A stretch of DNA of 64,000 nt, from assembly GCF_047149785.1 (NCBI RefSeq), contig NZ_BAAGBE010000001.1:930001-994000 (forward strand). Reading direction: 5' to 3'. Source of the stretch: Nitrobacter sp047149785 (lineage in GTDB: Bacteria; Pseudomonadota; Alphaproteobacteria; Rhizobiales; Xanthobacteraceae). Shown piece by piece: positions 58,565-64,000 of the stretch (positions are counted from its first letter, which is position 1; every line of letters begins with the position of its first letter). Position numbers and translations under genes: made by a program. The notes beneath the pieces were generated by a model. It was not told the origin of the DNA, did not search any database, and saw only the letters and a program-made list of their open reading frames with translations.

Positions 58565-58900
58565 TCAATAATCGGGAGTGCCGCGCGGATTTGCTTTAGC
58601 CCAAGCCGTAACCGTTTCATCTGGAACGATAAGCGATGACTGGCCGCCGGACGCGTAATAGCTCTTTCCAGTCTTCGCAGAATAAGCGACTCCGCCCCAT
58701 ACGGCCTCATCATTCAAATGTATGATTCCAGCTTCTGGATTGGTGTTGCTTACCGTCGTGATCTTGATTTCAAGACGTCCATGTTGGCTGTTTCTAATCG
58801 CTGCTAGATCGCCAATTTTGACGTTGCGATAGTAGCGCTCGATTTCTTCGGCCGTTTGACCGTGGCTTGGGTCACTGTAGGTTCGTGAAGGAGAAGGCAT
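58565..58900 (-). CDS. Unknown 111-aa protein, probable cargo of a small element
   Basis: Soluble protein without signal peptide or membrane segment. Segments such as HGQTAEEIERYYRNVKIGDL and IIHLNDEAVWGGVAYSAKTG look like a compact beta-rich domain I do not recognise. The ATG at 58900 is preceded by GTGAAGGAGAAGGC, a good ribosome site. It lies between tRNA-Gly and an integrase remnant and is less GC-rich than its neighbours, as expected for acquired DNA. Confidence 0.6.
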   Translation of the reverse strand: MPSPSRTYSDPSHGQTAEEIERYYRNVKIGDLAAIRNSQHGRLEIKITTVSNTNPEAGIIHLNDEAVWGGVAYSAKTGKSYYASGGQSSLIVPDETVTAWAKANPRGTPDY

Positions 58901-58915
58901 ATTTTAAGCAGCCTT

Positions 58916-59229
58916 TTATTTAGTGCGACTAAAGATCAAAGAGGCGATCTTCTCAATTGCATTCGCCATGGATTTTACTGACACGTTATGCACATACACC
59001 GCACCGGCCGAACCATCAACGTGCCCGGCCGAGCAGTCGCGGGTCGCTTCATCAACACCGCCGTGTGACAGTTGCGTTTGAATGCGTGCCGTGGCGAGTG
59101 CCGCACCTTGCGATCGCCGATGCCGATCTTGGGTCGATAATCCTGGTTGAACTTCCGCGGCATGAACCGCGGAAACGACTGAGCGGCGGCCGTTTCGCTT
59201 CCACAGCCGGCAGGCTCAACGATTGTCAA
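58916..59229 (-). pseudogene. Site-specific integrase, C-terminal remnant with frameshift
   Basis: The first frame gives QSFPRFMPRKFNQDYRPKIG and DRKVRHSPRHAFKRNCHTA, with the H-x-x-R box of tyrosine recombinases as HSPRHAFK. One base shift at about 59060 then continues GVDEATRDCSAGHVDGSAGA and VYVHNVSVKSMANAIEKIAS to the stop at 58916, with the GH box and the catalytic Tyr region. Order and spacing are those of integrase C-termini. The N-terminal DNA-binding part is absent. It lies on the 3' side of tRNA-Gly. Confidence 0.75.
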
Positions 59230-59241
59230 AATTCAAGTCTA

Positions 59242-59805
59242 CTAAAACCGCGTCACGATATCCGACAGGTCGGGGCGAGGGCGATCCTTGCTCGGCTTTG
59301 TCGGCGTGCCGATATGGATGAAGCCTGCGAATCTTTCATCCGGCCTCAATCCGAGGCCTTCAAGTATGTCGCGATCGTAGGCAAACCATCCGGTCAGCCA
59401 GTTCGCGCCGTAGCCTAGCGCTGTGACTGCATTGACGATGTTCATGGCGCTGGCGCCTGCCGACAGCACCTGCTCCCATGACGGCACCTTGGGGTGTGGC
59501 TTGATCGAGCTTACCACGCCGATCACCAGCGGCGCTTCCATCAACTGGTGCTTTTCGATTTCGATCTCTTCCTGCGGCGCCGAAGGATTTTTGCGCGCGT
59601 AAACCCGGGCGATGACGTCGCCTGCGCGGGCACGTCCATCGCCCTCGAACACGATGAACCGCCACGGGACCACTTTGCCGTGATCGGGCACGCGCGAACC
59701 GATGGTCAGGATGGTCTCGATCTCGGCGGGCGAGGGGCCGGGACCGCTCATGTCGCGTGGCTTGACCGAGCGGCGGGTGCGCAGAAAATCAATGGTGTCG
59801 GGCAT
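59242..59805 (-). CDS. Nitroreductase-family FMN oxidoreductase
   Basis: 187 aa, the size of the short YdjA-like group. FMN-binding features: FLRTRRSVKPRDM near the N-terminus, SRVPDHGKVVPWRFIVF, SAGASAMNIVNAVTALGYGA and GFIHIGTP near the end. Such enzymes reduce nitro or quinone compounds with NAD(P)H; the physiological substrate is not known. It is transcribed in the same direction as thrS but is separated from it by about 80 nt with no coupling. Confidence 0.88.
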   Translation of the reverse strand: MPDTIDFLRTRRSVKPRDMSGPGPSPAEIETILTIGSRVPDHGKVVPWRFIVFEGDGRARAGDVIARVYARKNPSAPQEEIEIEKHQLMEAPLVIGVVSSIKPHPKVPSWEQVLSAGASAMNIVNAVTALGYGANWLTGWFAYDRDILEGLGLRPDERFAGFIHIGTPTKPSKDRPRPDLSDIVTRF

Positions 59806-59884
59806 GTTGCTCTCTAAAAAAACCGATGCCGCTTGGCGTGTGAACGAGAAGGCCCGCGACTGATGCCTCCTTCGGAATACACCG

Positions 59885-61930
59885 CTACTGCGGGATGTTT
59901 TTTCTCCTGAGGTCCGGCGGCGTCGCTTCCGCGACCAGCGCCGCGATCGCCTCGTTCGTCGGCATCACCTTCTGGCCGTCGCTTCCGAGGCGGCGGATCG
60001 ATACCGACCGGCTTTCGGCTTCCTTTTTGCCGACCACGAGCAAAGCGGGGACTTTCGCCAGCGAATGTTCGCGCACCTTGTAATTGATCTTCTCGTTGCG
60101 CAGGTCGATCTCGACGCGAAGGCCGGCGTGGCGGACGGCCGCGACGACTTCCCTGGCATAGTCGTCGGCGTCCGACGTGATCGTCGCAACAACGGCCTGC
60201 ACCGGCGCCAGCCAGAGCGGAAAATGCCCGGCGAAATGTTCGATCAGGATGCCGGCGAAACGCTCCAGCGAGCCGCAGATCGCACGGTGGATCATCACCG
60301 GAGCGACCTTGTTGGAATGTTCGTCGATGTAGAACGCGCCGAAACGTTCCGGCAGGTTGAAGTCGACCTGCGTGGTGCCGCACTGCCACTCGCGGCCGAT
60401 GGCGTCACGCAGCACGTATTCGAACTTCGGCCCATAGAACGCGCCCTCGCCGGGATTGATCGAGGTGGTGATGCGATTGCCCGACTTCGCCTTGATCTGC
60501 TCCAGCACGGCCGTCATCACGCTTTCTGCATGGTCCCACGCCGCGTCCGAGCCGACGCGCTTGTCGGGACGCGTCGAGAGCTTGACCGTCAGCTCGCCTT
60601 CGAAGCCGAAGTCTTCGTAGGTCGAGAGGATCAGGTCGTTGATCTTGAGGCACTCCTCGGCGAGTTGCTGCTCGGTGCAGAAGATGTGCGCGTCGTCCTG
60701 CGTGAAGCCGCGCACGCGCATCAACCCGTGCATCGCTCCTGATGGCTCGTAGCGGTGCACCACGCCGAACTCGGCAAGGCGGATCGGCAGTTCGCGGTAG
60801 CTCTTGAGCCCGTGCTTGAAAATCAGCACGTGGCCGGGGCAATTCATCGGCTTGATCGCGAACCAGCGCTTGTCCTCGGCTTCGTCGCCCGCCGACTGCG
60901 CCGCGAACATGTTCTCGCGATACCATTCCCAGTGCCCGGAGGTTTCCCACAGCGACTTGTCGAGCATCTGCGGCGCGTTGACCTCGTCGTAATCTGCCGC
61001 AAGACGACGGCGCATATAGGCGATGATTTCCTGGAACAGCGTCCAGCCCTTGGCGTGCCAGAACACGACGCCAGGACCTTCCTCCTGGAAATGGAACAGA
61101 TCCATCTCACGACCCAGGCGGCGGTGATCCCGCTTCTCCGCCTCCTCGAGCTGCTTGAGGTAGGCGTCGAGGTCCTGCTGGCTCGCGAACGCGGTGCCGT
61201 AGATGCGCGTCAGCATCGGGTTGTTGCTGTCGCCGCGCCAGTACGCGCCGGCCACCTTCATCAGCCTGAAGGCGTTGCCGATCTTGCCGGTGGAGGTCAT
61301 GTGCGGGCCGCGGCAGAGATCGAACCAGTCGCCCTGATAGTAAATCTTGATCGGCTCGTTGCCGGCAATGGCGTCCACCAGTTCGACCTTGAAAGCCTCG
61401 CCCTTGTCGCGGAACACCTGCTTGGTCTTTTCGCGGTCCCAGACGTCCTTGGTGAAGGGTTTGTCGCGCGCGATGATCTCGCGCATCTTCTTCTCGATCG
61501 CCGGGAAGTCCTCCAGCGAGAACGGCTCGTTGCGGAAGAAATCGTAATAGAAGCCGTTCTCGATCACCGGGCCGATGGTCACCTGCGTTCCCGGCCATAG
61601 CGACTGCACGGCTTCGGCCAGGACGTGAGCGGCGTCGTGCCGGATCAGCTCCAGCGCGCGCGGGTCGTCGCGGCCGATGAATTCGATCTTTGCGTCGCGT
61701 TCGATCGGGTCGGCGAGATCGCTGACGACGCCGTCCAGCGCCATCGCCACCGTGCGCTTGGCCAGCGACGGTGAAATGCCTTTTGCGATATCGAGGCCGG
61801 TGGTGCTTTTCGGAAATTCGCGCTGCGCGCCGTCGGGGAAGGTGAGGGTGACGTTATCGGCGGGCGAGACGGGCTTCAGGTTGGCGAGGCCATACTGGAA
61901 TCCCGATGCGGGTTCGTTCTTGTCGGACAT
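59885..61930 (-). CDS. thrS: Threonyl-tRNA synthetase
   Basis: 681 aa class II synthetase. N-terminal TGS domain (VTLTFPDGAQREFPKSTTGL), editing domain with HxxxH (IRHDAAHVLAEAVQ), catalytic core with MNCPGHVLIFKHGLKSYREL, motif 2 region RYEPSGAMHGLMRVRGFTQD and motif 3 region APVMIHRAICGSLERFAGIL, then the anticodon-binding domain (LAPVQAVVATITSDADDYAR). The zinc ligand Cys is in NCPGH. AGGAGAGATCG before the ATG gives a strong ribosome site. The gene looks intact and of normal length. Confidence 0.98.
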   Translation of the reverse strand: MSDKNEPASGFQYGLANLKPVSPADNVTLTFPDGAQREFPKSTTGLDIAKGISPSLAKRTVAMALDGVVSDLADPIERDAKIEFIGRDDPRALELIRHDAAHVLAEAVQSLWPGTQVTIGPVIENGFYYDFFRNEPFSLEDFPAIEKKMREIIARDKPFTKDVWDREKTKQVFRDKGEAFKVELVDAIAGNEPIKIYYQGDWFDLCRGPHMTSTGKIGNAFRLMKVAGAYWRGDSNNPMLTRIYGTAFASQQDLDAYLKQLEEAEKRDHRRLGREMDLFHFQEEGPGVVFWHAKGWTLFQEIIAYMRRRLAADYDEVNAPQMLDKSLWETSGHWEWYRENMFAAQSAGDEAEDKRWFAIKPMNCPGHVLIFKHGLKSYRELPIRLAEFGVVHRYEPSGAMHGLMRVRGFTQDDAHIFCTEQQLAEECLKINDLILSTYEDFGFEGELTVKLSTRPDKRVGSDAAWDHAESVMTAVLEQIKAKSGNRITTSINPGEGAFYGPKFEYVLRDAIGREWQCGTTQVDFNLPERFGAFYIDEHSNKVAPVMIHRAICGSLERFAGILIEHFAGHFPLWLAPVQAVVATITSDADDYAREVVAAVRHAGLRVEIDLRNEKINYKVREHSLAKVPALLVVGKKEAESRSVSIRRLGSDGQKVMPTNEAIAALVAEATPPDLRRKNIPQ

Positions 61931-62065
61931 CGATCTCTCCTGTGGCTCACTCCTGCGAACGAGCGCAGGTAAGCGGGATGCAGCGGTATAGCAGGCGTTT
62001 CGGCCGTTGCAACGGCTGAAACGGTCCGCCGCCGTCCGAATCCGGGGAGCGGGCTTTGCCCTCGA

Positions 62066-62530
62066 TCAATGCTGGGTGTCATGGATGGGGGGATGGTTGC
62101 CCGCCTCATCCATCCGCAGCAGCCCTTCGAAGCGGGCAAACATCGCAAGGCGGTCGGCCGGAATTGACTGCTCGGCTTTCGCGAGCGCCTGCGCGAGTTC
62201 GTTTGCGACGTCGGGCGCAATACCCGCATGCCGCAATGCTTCGGCGCTTCTGATACCGTCTCCGGCGCAGAGAATTATGGTCCAGCGTCCGTGCTTGTTC
62301 CGCAGCAGCGCGCGGCCGCCCATCTCGCCCTGGGTCCAGCCGGCGATCGCATAGCCCGCCGTGGCGACCACCGGTTCGACGACCAGCTTTGCGTCCGGCT
62401 TGTCGAAGGTCGAATGGAGCAGGTCGCGCACGGCGTCCTCGTCCGGTCCGGCGATCGCCGAGCCGGTGAGGCTCCAGAGTACGATGAGCGCGACAAACAG
62501 TTTCGTCAGCACCGAAATCTCCTTATACAT
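62066..62530 (-). CDS. Exported copper-uptake-associated protein family
   Basis: 154 aa from ATG 62530 with a signal peptide (LTKLFVALIVLWSLTGSAIA). The mature part has GYAIAGWTQGEMGGRALLRN followed by KHGRWTIILCAGDGI, which I recall as the hallmark of rhizobial proteins annotated as copper uptake system-associated. A C-terminal His-rich end (NHPPIHDTQH) might bind metal. Function is not established; it stands alone between thrS and a divergent ArsC-family gene. Confidence 0.65.
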   Translation of the reverse strand: MYKEISVLTKLFVALIVLWSLTGSAIAGPDEDAVRDLLHSTFDKPDAKLVVEPVVATAGYAIAGWTQGEMGGRALLRNKHGRWTIILCAGDGIRSAEALRHAGIAPDVANELAQALAKAEQSIPADRLAMFARFEGLLRMDEAGNHPPIHDTQH

Positions 62531-62625
62531 CCGCCTCACTACGTTGCTTCACAGGCGGCTGCGGCCGCGTCGCTGTAAAAATCCACGTCGCAGGTTTCAG
62601 GCCGCGATTTTCGGAGAGCCCCGCC

Positions 62626-62988
62626 TTGGCCAATACAATCTACGGCATCAAGAACTGCGATACCATGAAGAAAGCGCGCGCGTGGCTGGACGACCACGGC
62701 ATCGCCTATGACTTCCATGACTACAAGGCCGCCGGCATCGATCGCACCCGGCTCAAGGGATGGGCCGCAAAGCTCGGCTGGGAGCCATTGCTCAATCGCG
62801 CCGGCACGACGTTTCGCAAATTGCCGGACGCGGACAAAGCGGGATTGACCGAGGCCCGCGCGCTGGCCCTGATGCTTGATCAGCCCTCGATGATCAAGCG
62901 TCCGGTGCTTGAGGCCGGCGACAAGCTGCTCGTCGGCTTCAAGCCGGAGGTTTACGAGAAAGAGTTTCGGACGTCGAAGAAACGCTAG
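62626..62988 (+). CDS. ArsC/Spx-family (YffB-like) reductase
   Basis: 120 aa, thioredoxin-fold protein with a single N-terminal Cys: IYGIKNCDTMKKARAWLDDH. FHDYKAAGIDRTRLKGWAAK, SMIKRPVLEAGDKLLVGFKP and the conserved Arg in KRPV match the glutathione-dependent ArsC-like group. True arsenate reduction is uncertain because YffB-type members are not proven to act on arsenate. It starts at TTG 62626 with GGAG 9 nt upstream. Confidence 0.88.
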   Translation: MANTIYGIKNCDTMKKARAWLDDHGIAYDFHDYKAAGIDRTRLKGWAAKLGWEPLLNRAGTTFRKLPDADKAGLTEARALALMLDQPSMIKRPVLEAGDKLLVGFKPEVYEKEFRTSKKR

Positions 62989-63204
62989 CGCTGCCCCTGC
63001 GGTCACGGCGCTATCTCCGTTGATGGCCATGGATCGCGAGCCTCGTACGCCGAATGTACTTTGCTCCTTGCCTAACCCCATCCATTGACTCATATTCTTG
63101 AAGGCGTCCCGTGTCCGGGTGGTATCCAGCGCACTGAACGGGTCCGGCAGTCTTAAAGACTCAGCCGCGAGGGGAACCGAGCGATAGCTGAGGGGGAATT
63201 CTGA

Positions 63205-63960
63205 GTGGCGAATGAGTTCATTCTTGAGACTCATGGATTGACCAAGGAGTTTGCCGGTTTTATCGCCGTGAGCGACGTCGGTCTGCGCGTTCGCCGTGGC
63301 AGTATTCATGCATTGATCGGCCCCAACGGGGCGGGAAAAACCACCTGCTTCAACCTGCTGACCAAGTTCCTCAAGCCGTCGGCCGGTCGGATTTCCTACA
63401 ACGGGCGGGACATCACCGCGCTTGCTCCGGCCGACGTGGCGCGGCTCGGGCTGGTGCGGTCGTTCCAGATTTCGGCGGTCTTTCCGCATCTCACCGCGCT
63501 TGAAAATGTCAGGGTCGCGTTGCAGCGCCAGCACGGCCATTCCTTCGATTTCTGGCGTTCCAAATCGGTGCTCGATCGCTTCAACGGTCGCGCGCTTGAA
63601 CTGCTGGACCAGGTTGGCTTGAGCGAGTTCGCGAAAACCCTTGCGGTGGAGATGCCGTACGGACGCAAGCGCGCGCTGGAGATCGCGACGACGCTGGCGC
63701 TCGATCCGGAAATGATGCTGCTCGACGAACCGATGGCCGGCATGGGGCACGAGGACATCGACAGGATTGCCGCGCTCATCAAGCGCATTTCGGCGAAATA
63801 CACGATCCTGATGGTCGAGCATAATCTGAGCGTGGTCGCGAACCTCTCCGATATCATTACCGTGCTGACGCGCGGCAAGGTTCTCGCCGAAGGCAATTAT
63901 GCCGACCTGACCAAGGACGAGCGCGTCAGGGAAGCGTATCTGGGAGCCGGTCATGGCTGA
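63205..63960 (+). CDS. livG: ABC transporter ATPase, LivG type (branched-chain amino acid/amide)
   Basis: 251 aa from GTG 63205 with GGGGGA upstream. Walker A GPNGAGKTT at residues 39-47, Q-loop in VRSFQISAVFPHLTALENV, a signature reading VEMPYGRKRALEIA in place of LSGGQ as in LivG relatives, Walker B MMLLDEP followed by MAGMGHED, and the switch His in LMVEHNLSVV. LivG-type ATPases power import of branched-chain amino acids or amides and similar compounds; the substrate is set by the binding protein, not visible here. The stop overlaps the start of the next gene by 8 nt. Confidence 0.93.
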   Translation: MANEFILETHGLTKEFAGFIAVSDVGLRVRRGSIHALIGPNGAGKTTCFNLLTKFLKPSAGRISYNGRDITALAPADVARLGLVRSFQISAVFPHLTALENVRVALQRQHGHSFDFWRSKSVLDRFNGRALELLDQVGLSEFAKTLAVEMPYGRKRALEIATTLALDPEMMLLDEPMAGMGHEDIDRIAALIKRISAKYTILMVEHNLSVVANLSDIITVLTRGKVLAEGNYADLTKDERVREAYLGAGHG

Positions 63961-64000
63961 CGGAACGATGACCGCGCCGGGCGTTGCCGGTTCCGCAAAG
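63953..64000 (+). CDS. Start of the next ABC-operon gene (LivF expected), truncated by window end
   Basis: Sixteen codons from ATG 63953 (MADGTMTAPGVAGSAK) before the window ends. The start overlaps the livG stop by 8 nt. In this operon type the partner ATPase LivF usually follows, but the visible residues carry no diagnostic motif. Confidence 0.55.
   Translation, partial: MADGTMTAPGVAGSAK

Noticed and set aside
1..64000. CRISPR arrays, prophage structural genes, rRNA operons
   Set aside because: No regularly spaced short repeats, capsid or tail motifs, or rRNA sequence were seen; the long repeats are NRPS domains.

Overview
The window looks like an alphaproteobacterial chromosome of the Bradyrhizobiaceae/Nitrobacteraceae type (Nitrobacter, Afipia, Bradyrhizobium or Rhodopseudomonas relatives). 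The reasons are high GC, three alphaproteobacterial-looking tRNAs, an IalB-family gene, a LivG/LivF-type ABC operon, a Bradyrhizobiaceae-style intergenic repeat, and at 57.6 kb a tiny GTG-start gene with a 17-nt extended Shine-Dalgarno sequence that matches the family-restricted small mRNA gene rreB. All product names come from motifs and recalled family features; no database search was run.

Region 1 (1-39.4 kb) is a peptide siderophore biosynthesis and uptake locus. A leftward unit holds a PhyH-type oxygenase, a PvdQ-like acylase, MbtH and a type II thioesterase. A divergent rightward unit holds a SyrP-like oxygenase and two giant NRPS genes. The first NRPS is FAAL-T-C-A-T-C-A-T-E-C-A-T and the second is C-A-T-C-A-T-E-C-A-T-TE, which predicts an N-acylated hexapeptide. 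Specificity residues read by eye give Ser, Thr (epimerised) and Asp for modules 1-3, a Ser-like module 4, and unassigned modules 5 (epimerised) and 6. FAAL start plus PvdQ-like acylase suggests that the lipid is added and later removed, as in pyoverdine maturation. Downstream are a possible third oxygenase, a ferric-siderophore binding protein and a TonB-dependent receptor (all leftward), then debris (IS481-like remnant, receptor N-terminus remnant, broken ModE-like regulator), then exbB-exbD-tonB and a truncated FecCD permease. The locus lies on the 3' side of a tRNA-Thr gene.

Region 2 (39.5-43.9 kb) contains tRNA-Thr, two secreted proteins of unknown function, rlmB, tRNA-Tyr with an integrase relic and an antitoxin-like relic beside it, and two small hypothetical genes.

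Region 3 (43.9-47.7 kb) is a respiratory nitric oxide module. CuA subunit II, a heme-copper subunit I that lacks the usual active-site tyrosine, a SenC/SCO copper chaperone and a membrane protein are arranged like the norSY-senC-orf1 (sNOR) cluster of ammonia oxidisers. An NsrR-type NO sensor is divergent, with a palindrome between them.

Region 4 (47.7-55.8 kb) is a second iron-uptake unit: FecI-type sigma factor, FecR, a TonB receptor with an N-terminal signalling domain, a second exbB-exbD-tonB set, and an IalB-family protein overlapping tonB.

Region 5 (55.8-64 kb) is mostly housekeeping: two very small proteins, an M15-like peptidase, rreB, tRNA-Gly with another integrase relic and short cargo, a nitroreductase, thrS, a copper-uptake-associated protein, an ArsC-family protein, and the start of a LivG-LivF transporter operon that leaves the window.
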